DNA from: Methanobacteriota archaeon
Lineage (GTDB): Archaea > Thermoplasmatota > E2 > DHVEG-1
Direction: 5' to 3'
DNA: 5,886 nucleotides
Assembly (NCBI GenBank): GCA_903930505.1
Contig: CAIYYQ010000296.1
Location: 1 to 5,886, forward strand
Position numbers and translations under genes: made by a program. Each line of letters begins with the position of its first letter. Position 1 is the first letter of the stretch. The notes under the pieces are model-generated. The model did not search any database, had not been told where the DNA came from, and worked only from the letters and a program-made list of their open reading frames with translations. Of the stretch, positions 1 to 4,830 are shown in pieces.

Positions 1-15
1 AACATTTTAAAACTA

Positions 16-23
16 TTTATATA
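16..23 (+). promoter_or_regulatory. TATA box of the lipoprotein gene
   Basis: TTTATATA is centred near position 20. An archaeal start site about 26 bp downstream would fall near 46, giving a leader of about 12 bases that just contains the GTGAT ribosome-binding sequence before ATG 58. This spacing also argues against the TTG at 43 as the start codon. Confidence 0.5.
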
Positions 24-57
24 GTATCTAAAACAATATCATTTGTTAGTGATAACG

Positions 58-540
58 ATGAATAAACAACTTGTAGCATTAGGAATCATAGGACTTTTAG
101 TCACAATCGGTATTAGTGGATGTTTAGAAGATAATAAAAATGCTAATAACGGTGTTATTAATAAATTTGAGACAATAAAAATCAGTATTTTTGTAGAGAA
201 ATATTTCTATGAAGGTGCAAACGTGTCGAACGAATCATTAATCGTTGAGGTCAAAGAGGGCGATTACTTTGGTGTTCCTTCACTTTCAGGATTTGCATAT
301 ATCGATAATGGTTCTTTAATGTTCAAAGTAATAGAAATAATTGATGATGAACACGCAAAAGTGCAGTTTAACGAAAGTATGCTTTATAATTTCTCAGATG
401 TAACAGGAACGAGAGTCTATTATGATAATCCGTTAATATTTGATACAAACATCACAAGATTTACAACCAGACCTCTAACTGAATGGTTAATTATAGACCC
501 ATATCCAATTGTAGATATCTATCTCAAAATAATTAAGTAA
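58..540 (+). CDS. Small archaeal lipoprotein of unknown function
   Basis: This encodes 160 residues. I prefer ATG 58 to the in-frame TTG 43: a hydrophobic signal segment begins right after Met-Asn-Lys, and GTGAT, complementary to the usual archaeal 16S rRNA 3' end, lies five bases upstream. Residues 4-21 form a hydrophobic stretch ending in the lipobox-like ISGC, with Cys22 the likely lipidated residue. An Asn/Lys/Asp-rich tether follows (about 23-34), then a globular extracellular part rich in beta-branched and aromatic residues. N-glycosylation sequons are visible (NVS, NES, NGS, NFS, NIT). The protein is therefore probably anchored to the outside of the cytoplasmic membrane. I do not recognise the family. 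It is a single-gene unit with its own TATA box; a T5 run at 551-555 may end the transcript. The following 350 bp hold decayed coding sequence that may once have belonged with it. The lipoprotein call is fairly sure; the function is unknown. Confidence 0.75.
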   Translation: MNKQLVALGIIGLLVTIGISGCLEDNKNANNGVINKFETIKISIFVEKYFYEGANVSNESLIVEVKEGDYFGVPSLSGFAYIDNGSLMFKVIEIIDDEHAKVQFNESMLYNFSDVTGTRVYYDNPLIFDTNITRFTTRPLTEWLIIDPYPIVDIYLKIIK

Positions 541-569
541 AATAAATATATTTTTGCCAAGGAGAAAAT

Positions 570-900
570 TTGAATTACAATCCACCTGAAAAATTAGGGT
601 TTGTTTGGTTTTTTCCGAAGGAAACACGATAGTACCATACAACCAAACAAATTGGGTAAATACTCCTATGACGGTTGATTACGTAATTCATAGTTTTTTG
701 CAGGAGGTGGGATATCAACTGGAAGTTTAACTCATATTTTTAGGTAGAGATTCGATTGTTAATTAAATACGCGGAGATGGAGTTTTGGACTTATATTTGT
801 TAACACATTTAACGGTTTTCTATGCATTATTGACTGGTCTGAACCATTAAATGTTTCAGTTGAGGGGTGTGGGCGTAGTATTTTTATTATCAAAGTTTAG
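570..900 (+). pseudogene. Probable decayed protein gene, frame-disrupted
   Basis: No intact gene covers 541-889, but protein-like open stretches in three frames follow one another. First, AAGGAG at 559-564 precedes TTG 570, which opens a 20-codon frame (LNYNPPEKLGFVWFFP...) that stops at 632. Second, 590-730 is open for 46 codons and reads EGNTIVPYNQTNWVNTPM and onwards to GYQLEV; after one stop it runs on as LIFLGRDSIVN. Third, 763-900 is open for 45 codons and contains FNGFLCIIDWSEPLNVSVEG. The compositions are protein-like and each lacks a convincing start of its own, as expected from a gene broken by frameshifts and stops. The 3' end overlaps the tail of the convergent winged-helix gene by a few bases. 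I do not recognise the family. AT-rich noncoding DNA with chance open frames remains a real alternative. Confidence 0.33.
600..651 (+). repeat. Nested inverted repeat in the intergenic region
   Basis: An 11-base arm TTTGTTTGGTT (600-610) is matched perfectly by AACCAAACAAA (641-651). Inside it lies a second small hairpin, TTTCC (612-616), loop GAA, GGAAA (620-624). In RNA the two could stack into a branched or bulged structure 60-110 bases beyond the lipoprotein stop codon. The left arm is also part of a 19-bp sequence that recurs exactly at 3277-3295. It could be a structured 3' end, a remnant of a mobile element or chance. Confidence 0.4.
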
Positions 901-1411
901 TCCAAATATCTATGAATCCATTTAACGCATCATCAAGAATCCCGGATTTATAAGTAATGAGAATTTGACTGATTCTGTCTTCATCTTTTATTTTATAAAT
1001 TGTTTCTTTTTCTCTTTTTGTAGGAATTACAATATTTGCGTTTACTAATTTTTTTAAATGAAAAGAAAGGGCACCTTTTGTGAAGCGAAACTCTGAAAGT
1101 ATTTCTTTAAAACTTGATTCGGGATGGAGAAGGAGAAATATGATGATTCTTCTTTGTGTTCTCATTTTTATAAATGAAAGGATTTCTCTGTCGAAATAAT
1201 TGACCTCATTTTTTATGAAATATCGTTTTCTTCTCCCTTCTATATGTGATGATATTAACTCTGCTTTTTCTAGTTGTTGGAGATGGTATTGTAGATCTCC
1301 AAGAGATAGTGAAAGTGTTTTTTCCATTTCTCTAATGTATGTTCCTGGGTATTTTGATATGTGTTGAAAAATCATTTTTCGTCGTGATAACGTAAGGAGT
1401 GCATGGTCCAT
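890..1411 (-). CDS. Transcription regulator with two winged-helix domains
   Basis: This encodes 173 residues from ATG 1411. GTG 1420 is possible, but AGGTG at 1418-1422 sits six bases before the ATG as a ribosome-binding site overlapping the upstream gene's stop codon. Two ArsR/MarR-like winged-helix units lie in tandem. The first (about 8-66) has recognition helix SLGDLQYHLQQLEKAELI and a basic wing HIEGRRKRYF. The second (about 82-145) has TKGALSFHLKKLVNANIV and wing KREKETIYKI. This arrangement matches archaeal regulators annotated as predicted transcriptional regulators with two HTH domains (COG3398-like; my recollection). There is no obvious ligand domain, so the signal may come from a partner. 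The small membrane protein translated immediately before it is the natural candidate. A plausible target is the promoter at 3132-3183, which carries tandem dyad sites. The DNA-binding role is fairly sure; target and signal are inferred. Confidence 0.82.
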   Translation of the reverse strand: MDHALLTLSRRKMIFQHISKYPGTYIREMEKTLSLSLGDLQYHLQQLEKAELISSHIEGRRKRYFIKNEVNYFDREILSFIKMRTQRRIIIFLLLHPESSFKEILSEFRFTKGALSFHLKKLVNANIVIPTKREKETIYKIKDEDRISQILITYKSGILDDALNGFIDIWTKL

Positions 1412-1420
1412 TACTGGCAC

Positions 1421-1687
1421 CTATCGTTTCAAGATGGAGATGTAAAAGAAAATCAATGCAATGAAGGTGAAGCCGACTAATATGGTGGTAGTCATCATGG
1501 TTTCAACAACAGGTGAAAAAACCCCAATGGAAACGATAACGCCTTCAATAACAAATACGAGAAATCCTGCGGAGGCAAATCCTATTTTCATTTCTTTTGT
1601 TTTTTTAAGTGAAAGTAATGAAATAATACTTATCAGTGTTGATAGCCCAAGAAATGAGAACCGTAAAAACATTTCAAATTCATTCAT
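1421..1687 (-). CDS. Small three-helix membrane protein paired with a regulator
   Basis: This encodes 88 residues that are almost entirely membrane-embedded, with predicted helices at about 8-27, 35-57 and 66-86. A short basic loop (KKTKEMK, 28-34) between helices 1 and 2 is probably cytoplasmic, and the tail LKR would then be on the opposite side. ATG 1687 has AAGGT six bases upstream (1694-1698). The stop codon TAG abuts the next gene, whose ribosome-binding site overlaps it, so the two are almost certainly co-transcribed and translationally coupled. Comparable small three-helix proteins beside winged-helix regulators are known in haloarchaea (DUF7521-like, from memory, unverified). A role as a membrane sensor or tether for the regulator is inference. 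Alternatively it is an unrelated small membrane protein. Confidence 0.72.
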   Translation of the reverse strand: MNEFEMFLRFSFLGLSTLISIISLLSLKKTKEMKIGFASAGFLVFVIEGVIVSIGVFSPVVETMMTTTILVGFTFIALIFFYISILKR

Positions 1688-1720
1688 ATGTTGACCTTCT
1701 AATATTCTAAATACCCTTTG

Positions 1721-1728
1721 TTATATAA
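1721..1728 (-). promoter_or_regulatory. TATA box of the membrane-protein/regulator operon
   Basis: TTATATAA, read on the minus strand, is followed about 26 bp downstream by a predicted start near 1698, giving a leader of roughly 11 bases with the AAGGT site before ATG 1687. A purine-rich stretch (CCAAAAAAAC) immediately upstream would serve as BRE. The operon can therefore be expressed independently of the surface-protein gene upstream. Confidence 0.5.
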
Positions 1729-1769
1729 GTTTTTTTGGAGTAGCATTAGTGGGGAGAAAAGGGGGATGG

Positions 1770-1793
1770 CAGGATGATTTAGAAATCATCCTG
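1770..1793 (-). terminator. Perfect 11-bp hairpin spanning the surface-protein stop codon
   Basis: CAGGATGATTT (1770-1780) and AAATCATCCTG (1783-1793) are exact reverse complements separated by two bases. The stop codon and last codons of the surface-protein gene lie inside the dyad. On the minus-strand transcript the hairpin is followed by a C/T-rich stretch (CCATCCCCCTTTTCTCC) rather than a clean T run. A 3'-end or processing hairpin is the simplest reading; a palindromic protein-binding site upstream of the next operon is the alternative. Confidence 0.45.
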
Positions 1794-3095
1794 TTGTTTT
1801 CTCTTTTGTAGTATAATCCCTCCGATGGAGAGACAAATGAACAGTGCGGAGAGGATTATTGGTAGTATAACATTCGAAGCCGCAGCAATTCCTGAGGTGA
1901 GGCTTTTTATGGATATCGTATGGGTGGAGAAATGAGGTACGTATACGAACACTGTTGTGAGTCGTTCGCCAGAGAGTGCGTAGTAGGCAGGGTCCATGTC
2001 TTTATTTTGTACTTTTTCCATGAGGGTTTCAAGAGTGTCTGTAGGGTTGATCACAACGCTGTCGAAGCTGACCAGGAGTTTTTCAAAGGATGTCGTTTGA
2101 AGTACTTCTTTGTCGACATTTATGATGACGATTCTGCCGGTCGGTATTTGTGAATCGACAATCACTTCGACACCGGTTCCATCGATACTGTTGAAATTCA
2201 TGTTAAAGGTTGGGTCATCATAGGTGTAGTAATTTGACGTGACGTCCCCTTGTGTTATCTGATTTGACAACTGGTTTGTCGGTGGTTGTAATTCGTTTTT
2301 TGTGTACCATCCTTCTGCCGGTATCGTTCCATTGTTTTTTGCATTTTCAATCACAGTTTTATCTTGTGTGATATTCAGATCGTTATACCAGAAGTCATTC
2401 ACCTCTGAAGGAACCGGCCATTCAAACCATGAAAAAATATCAAGAGATTCATAGGCATTCAGGTTAATTTCTATAGTCTGTCCATGAATTGTGAAATCTC
2501 CATTGGAGGCATTAGAGATAGTTATGGACGTGTAGGTATTATTGGATTTTATCTCTATATCGGGCGCTGAATACGCCATCCACCCAGGATTATCTGGTGG
2601 CGCGGTGATTTCAAGTCCATCGGGGACTTCAAAGATAATTTTCGTGTTATTATCACTGGAATCATAGTCTATTCGGGCAATATCATAATCATAAAAAATC
2701 ATTAGGGCGTTTTTTCCTTGAAATGTGAGAAATTCACCGAATGTGTTTGGAGAACATACTGGTTTAAAATCATTCACAGTTATTGAACTAAATATTGTTG
2801 TATTCTGAGTGCTGGAAGGCCAAGGCCAATTTGGAGGTAATTTGATTGTATAATTTGATATTATGCTTGCGTTTTCATCTATGGTAAAATGGATAAAAGT
2901 ACCCATTGCGTTTCCATCTTTATAGGTAATACGGCCGATGGTGGTAAGGGGATACCAGCTACCTGCATTGGAAGTTGTTCCACTTGAATCTGATGTTCCA
3001 TTTTCGGTATCTTCTGCTTTTCCAATTACCACGCTGATAGAGGTGGTAATCATGAACAGACACAGTCCGATTATTGCCATTTTTTTTCCTTTCAT
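1779..3095 (-). CDS. Secreted, C-terminally anchored surface protein
   Basis: This encodes 438 residues from ATG 3095. The in-frame ATG 3116 is less likely: AGGTG (3104-3108) sits eight bases before ATG 3095, and the predicted transcription start (about 3110) lies downstream of 3116. Lys-rich residues 1-5 and a hydrophobic core (6-24) form a Sec signal peptide, probably cleaved near GKA-ED. A Ser/Thr/Asn/Gly-rich spacer follows, then a long beta-rich ectodomain with about nine N-glycosylation sequons and many Trp, Pro and Tyr. Close to the end is YVPHFSTHTISI, a pattern I associate with archaeal surface proteins. Residues 409-429 form one transmembrane helix followed by QKRKQQDDF, so the bulk faces outside. 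I see no catalytic motif. It could be a cell-envelope, adhesion or sensing protein. It has its own promoter with tandem dyad sites and lies directly upstream of the membrane-protein/regulator pair. Topology is secure, function unknown. Confidence 0.78.
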   Translation of the reverse strand: MKGKKMAIIGLCLFMITTSISVVIGKAEDTENGTSDSSGTTSNAGSWYPLTTIGRITYKDGNAMGTFIHFTIDENASIISNYTIKLPPNWPWPSSTQNTTIFSSITVNDFKPVCSPNTFGEFLTFQGKNALMIFYDYDIARIDYDSSDNNTKIIFEVPDGLEITAPPDNPGWMAYSAPDIEIKSNNTYTSITISNASNGDFTIHGQTIEINLNAYESLDIFSWFEWPVPSEVNDFWYNDLNITQDKTVIENAKNNGTIPAEGWYTKNELQPPTNQLSNQITQGDVTSNYYTYDDPTFNMNFNSIDGTGVEVIVDSQIPTGRIVIINVDKEVLQTTSFEKLLVSFDSVVINPTDTLETLMEKVQNKDMDPAYYALSGERLTTVFVYVPHFSTHTISIKSLTSGIAAASNVILPIILSALFICLSIGGIILQKRKQQDDF

Positions 3096-3132
3096 ATATT
3101 TTTCACCTGTTCTCATTTATATCTTTCCTTTT

Positions 3133-3141
3133 TAATATATC
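3133..3141 (-). promoter_or_regulatory. TATA box of the surface-protein gene
   Basis: On the minus strand GATATATTA is preceded by an A-rich BRE-like stretch. The expected transcription start is about 3110, between the two candidate ATGs, leaving a leader of about 15 bases that contains AGGTG ahead of ATG 3095. Confidence 0.5.
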
Positions 3142-3143
3142 TT

Positions 3144-3183
3144 TTGATACATTCATTAAACACGTTAATACATTCATTAAACA
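3144..3183 (-). promoter_or_regulatory. Tandem operator-like dyads upstream of the surface-protein promoter
   Basis: The 16-base sequence ATACATTCATTAAACA occurs twice, at 3147-3162 and 3168-3183, exactly 21 bp apart or two helical turns. Each copy is embedded in an inverted repeat: TTGAT-N6-ATTAA (3144-3159) and TTAAT-N6-ATTAA (3165-3180), with the same N6 (acattc). Same-face tandem dyads suit two bound dimers of a winged-helix regulator. The proximal site abuts the TATA box and overlaps the BRE position. Binding there could block TFB or recruit it. The regulator encoded at 890-1411 is a candidate ligand, by inference from proximity only. Confidence 0.6.
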
Positions 3184-3276
3184 AAACGATATAAAAAATC
3201 TGTAATCGTGTGGGGAGAGCGTAGGAGTGGTGTTATAGAAATGAACTCAGTGTCAAAACTATTTTTTGATGTTATG

Positions 3277-3295
3277 TTGTTTGGTTTTTTCCGAA
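3277..3295. repeat. 19-bp exact repeat, second copy
   Basis: TTGTTTGGTTTTTTCCGAA here is identical to 601-619 in the same orientation, and the match ends sharply on both sides. This copy is just upstream of the promoter of the 40-residue protein gene and lacks the matching right arm found near the first copy. No function is apparent. Confidence 0.5.
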
Positions 3296-3308
3296 CGTTT
3301 TCCCGCCA

Positions 3309-3320
3309 TTTATATATTAA
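3309..3320 (+). promoter_or_regulatory. TATA box of the 40-residue protein gene
   Basis: TTTATATATTAA is centred about 26 bp before ATG 3340, so transcription should begin at or within a base or two of the start codon. This is a typical archaeal leaderless promoter. Confidence 0.6.
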
Positions 3321-3339
3321 GTTAGCAATATTATAGTAT

Positions 3340-3462
3340 ATGGTGAATGTCGAAAAACAAATTAAACAACTGTACAAGGATGCAATGTATGTTCATCTCA
3401 TCCGCAATGGGTATTCAAACAGGCAAGCAAAAACACAAATAAAAAACTTCTTCGCTAATTAG
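3340..3462 (+). CDS. Leaderless 40-residue basic protein
   Basis: This is a short complete frame that a length cut-off would miss. It begins MVNVEKQIKQLYKDAMYVHL and ends QIKNFFAN. It is rich in Lys, Arg, Gln and Asn with regularly spaced hydrophobic residues, consistent with two amphipathic helices separated by a turn around RNGYSNRQA. The well-placed TATA box gives a leaderless transcript, and a T7 run follows the stop codon directly. Promoter, frame and terminator together make this a believable gene. GTG 3343 is an alternative start. I do not recognise the family; a small nucleic-acid-binding or partner protein would fit the charge but is only inference. The longer open frame on the opposite strand (3177-3377) has no promoter support. 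Confidence 0.65.
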   Translation: MVNVEKQIKQLYKDAMYVHLIRNGYSNRQAKTQIKNFFAN

Positions 3463-3481
3463 TTTTTTTGAAAAAAATAAA
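3463..3481. terminator. Bidirectional T-run terminator between convergent genes
   Basis: T7 (3463-3469), one G, then A7 (3471-3477) and TAAA. Read rightwards this gives a T7 run immediately after the 40-residue gene. Read leftwards it gives TTTATTTTTTT about 25 bp past the Sec61-beta stop codon. Archaeal termination relies on such U tracts with no hairpin needed, so one element can serve both transcripts. Confidence 0.6.
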
Positions 3482-3505
3482 ATGATGAGGTTTTTTTACT
3501 GTTGT

Positions 3506-3676
3506 TTATGTGAGCGGCCACGCCATGCTGACTGATACAACAACCACGATTGTGGCGATGCACATGGCGATGACGAGTTTCGGGTTGATCTTCATCGCTG
3601 TTTTTTCTTCTGCATCAAAGTATCGAATAAGTCCAGCTGCGGAGTGGAATCCTTCGCCTTTCTTCTGTTGTGCCAT
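3506..3676 (-). CDS. Preprotein translocase subunit Sec61-beta
   Basis: This encodes 56 residues, the usual size for the archaeal beta subunit, which binds SecY-SecE in the membrane and assists protein export and membrane insertion. The N-terminal cytoplasmic part begins MAQQKKGEGFHSAAGLIRYF and continues DAEEKTAMKINPK. The AGL-RYF-(D/E)-EE-(A)-KI-P-K pattern is diagnostic of the family. One transmembrane helix follows (about 36-54), ending AWPLT. ATG 3676 has GAGGA (3684-3688) seven bases upstream and a TATA box at 3713-3722. It stands alone on the minus strand and converges on the 40-residue gene. Its presence marks the DNA as archaeal, because bacteria use the unrelated SecG. It would serve export of the signal-peptide proteins encoded nearby, as a general housekeeping function rather than a local one. 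High confidence from the family signature. Confidence 0.92.
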   Translation of the reverse strand: MAQQKKGEGFHSAAGLIRYFDAEEKTAMKINPKLVIAMCIATIVVVVSVSMAWPLT

Positions 3677-3712
3677 ATTTGATTCCTCTTATGATACTAC
3701 TTATATTGTTTC

Positions 3713-3722
3713 TTATATAAAT
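3713..3722 (-). promoter_or_regulatory. TATA box of the Sec61-beta gene
   Basis: TTTATATAAG on the minus strand predicts a start near 3692, giving a leader of about 16 bases that includes the GAGGA ribosome-binding site. A short dyad AACTC-TCA-GAGTT (3727-3739) lies directly upstream of the TATA box. Confidence 0.5.
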
Positions 3723-3822
3723 AAGTAACTCTCAGAGTTGCTTTCTTCTGTTTTTTGTTTTTGCTTCTGTATTCTTTTCAGGAATTAGCCGGTTATGGAC
3801 AGAATTTACTTTGGTTACGTAA

Positions 3823-3993
3823 TTACTTTTTCTTTGGACGTTTCTTTACTTTTTTAATGAGAAATTCTCCCAGTCCTGCCGGTATGATCTCCAGATCATC
3901 TCCATCTTGGATATCATGAGCCTTTGCGATCTGACTTGGAATTGTGATCACTAGGCTACTTCCTACGGTTCGTGCTTTTCTAGTTAGAGGCAT
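3823..3993 (-). CDS. AbrB/SpoVT-type DNA-binding protein
   Basis: This encodes 56 residues beginning MPLTRKARTVGSSLVITIPS. It shows the swapped-hairpin AbrB signature: a basic start, VG-SLVITIP, a short helix (QIAKAHDI), then GD-LEIIPAGLGEFLIKKV. A strongly basic tail (KKRPKKK) ends the protein. The family forms dimers that bind AT-rich DNA and act as transition-state-type regulators or as antitoxins. No toxin gene is adjacent, so a stand-alone regulator is more likely. The 90 bp downstream to the next gene's promoter hold nothing I can call. The gene diverges from the transaldolase unit, with its TATA box only about 20 bp from the other gene's. Autoregulation and joint control of both promoters are plausible but inferred. 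The start is supported by the TATA box, which predicts a leader of about 12 bases. Confidence 0.85.
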   Translation of the reverse strand: MPLTRKARTVGSSLVITIPSQIAKAHDIQDGDDLEIIPAGLGEFLIKKVKKRPKKK

Positions 3994-4026
3994 TTTCCCA
4001 TCCCATTATAAGTAATGTATACGTAA

Positions 4027-4037
4027 ATATATATATG
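4027..4037 (-). promoter_or_regulatory. TATA box of the AbrB-type gene
   Basis: An alternating AT tract (CATATATATAT on the minus strand) lies about 38 bp before ATG 3993, predicting a start near 4005. The tandem GTTTTGTTTTGTTC at 4037-4050 separates it from the divergent TATA box at 4055-4062 and could be a shared control element. Confidence 0.45.
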
Positions 4038-4054
4038 TTTTGTTTTGTTCAAAT

Positions 4055-4062
4055 GTATATCT
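4055..4062 (+). promoter_or_regulatory. Probable TATA box of the transaldolase unit
   Basis: GTATATCT is the best TATA-like sequence upstream of the transaldolase gene on the plus strand. It predicts transcription from about 4085-4090, just at or before ATG 4090 of the short leader ORF and about 80 bases before the transaldolase start. The match is modest. Confidence 0.35.
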
Positions 4063-4089
4063 ATTTGTATCTCTCCACTCGTAAGAAAC

Positions 4090-4170
4090 ATGACACATCC
4101 TAACGAGAAAAGAGCAAACGTTATGAACAACAAAACAATACCGACTACTTGGGAGTTGAACAGTATATGA
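4090..4170 (+). CDS. Possible 26-residue leader ORF coupled to transaldolase
   Basis: A short frame begins [10 protein letters not shown] and ends TWELNSI. Its TGA stop (4168-4170) overlaps the transaldolase ATG (4167-4169) as ATGA, the classic arrangement for translational coupling. The TATA-like box at 4055-4062 would place the transcript start almost at its ATG, so it could be read as a leaderless ORF with ribosomes re-initiating at the overlap, helped by GGGAG at 4151-4155. A second in-frame ATG is at 4123. The composition is unremarkable and I recognise no family. It may equally be a chance frame in a long 5' leader. Confidence 0.35.
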   Translation: MTHPNEKRANVMNNKTIPTTWELNSI

Positions 4171-4826
4171 AAATATTTGTTGATACTGCGGACCTTGATG
4201 AAATCAGAGAACTTGCCTCGTGGGGTATTATCGACGGCGTAACCACTAATCCTACACTTATCGCAAAATGTGGTAAATCCTTTAAAGAAATCCTTGGGGA
4301 AATCTTCAAAATTGTTGATGGACCGATTAGCCTTGAAGTGATGAGTGAACACGCTGAGGATATGGTTAAAGAAGCAAAATCAATTATTAGTCAAATCCCT
4401 GAGAAGTACCAAAAAAACATTGCGATTAAAATCCCGATGACGCCGGAAGGCCTCAAAGCAGTTAAAACGTTGAGTAAGGCAGGGATCAAGACAAACGTCA
4501 CACTCGTTTTTTCTGCGAATCAGGCATTGTTAGCTGCAAAAGCTGGTGCAACCTTTGTGAGTCCTTTTATCGGACGTCTTGATGATATGGGTCATGATGG
4601 GATGCAGGTCATCGAAGAAATCATGGAAATTTATACCAATTATGATATAGCAACAGAAGTAATAGTTGCAAGTATCAGGCATCCTATTCATGTGATTGAG
4701 GCTGCGCGACTTGGTGCTGATATCGCCACTATTCCGCCGGGGATCATCAAAAAAATGGCGAAGCATTCATTAACCGATGCCGGTATCAAACAGTTTTTAG
4801 AGGATTGGAAAAAAGTAAAAAAATAA
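4167..4826 (+). CDS. tal: Transaldolase, TalC/MipB type
   Basis: This encodes 219 residues, the normal length for this short single-domain (beta-alpha)8 class. ATG 4167 is chosen over TTG 4149 because family members begin MKIFVDTAD. Landmarks in order: Asp6 in FVDTAD; TTNPTL (26-31); SLEV with Glu57; IKIP with Lys88, the Schiff-base lysine; TNVTLVFS (109-116); SPFIGRLDD (132-140); ASIRHP (168-173); DIATIPP (185-191). Transaldolase moves a dihydroxyacetone unit between sugar phosphates (fructose 6-phosphate and erythrose 4-phosphate to sedoheptulose 7-phosphate and glyceraldehyde 3-phosphate). Glu57 and Phe134, where fructose-6-phosphate aldolases have Gln and Tyr, favour true transaldolase activity. 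In the cytosol it would link glycolytic intermediates with pentose and erythrose 4-phosphate supply. It ends 4 bp from the convergent gene. Confidence 0.93.
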   Translation: MKIFVDTADLDEIRELASWGIIDGVTTNPTLIAKCGKSFKEILGEIFKIVDGPISLEVMSEHAEDMVKEAKSIISQIPEKYQKNIAIKIPMTPEGLKAVKTLSKAGIKTNVTLVFSANQALLAAKAGATFVSPFIGRLDDMGHDGMQVIEEIMEIYTNYDIATEVIVASIRHPIHVIEAARLGADIATIPPGIIKKMAKHSLTDAGIKQFLEDWKKVKK

Positions 4827-4830
4827 CTTT

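Noticed and set aside
1461..1694. 77-codon plus-strand open frame
   Set aside because: It is antisense to the three-helix membrane protein, whose start, ribosome-binding site, TATA box and coupling to the next gene are all in place.
3208..3336. 42-codon plus-strand frame beginning at GTG 3208
   Set aside because: It has no TATA box at the right distance, its end contains the TATA box of the next gene, and its composition is not persuasive.
3177..3377. 66-codon open frame on the minus strand starting MYSCLICFST
   Set aside because: It overlaps the start and promoter of the better supported 40-residue gene, has no TATA box or ribosome-binding site of its own, and its composition is that of AT-rich noncoding DNA.
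3510..3728. 72-codon plus-strand open frame
   Set aside because: It is the antisense image of the Sec61-beta gene, which has a clear family signature, a TATA box and a ribosome-binding site.
3727..3739. Short dyad AACTC-TCA-GAGTT upstream of the Sec61-beta TATA box
   Set aside because: Five-base arms are expected by chance at this frequency, and there is no second copy nearby.
3728..3822. Open minus-strand stretch reading VTKVNSVHNRLIPEKNTEAK... after the AbrB stop codon
   Set aside because: It has no start codon in frame and would need a frameshift from the AbrB gene. The purine-rich composition explains the absence of stops.
3984..4352. 122-codon minus-strand open frame across the AbrB/transaldolase intergenic region
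   Set aside because: It runs antisense through the conserved N-terminal third of transaldolase and through both divergent promoters.
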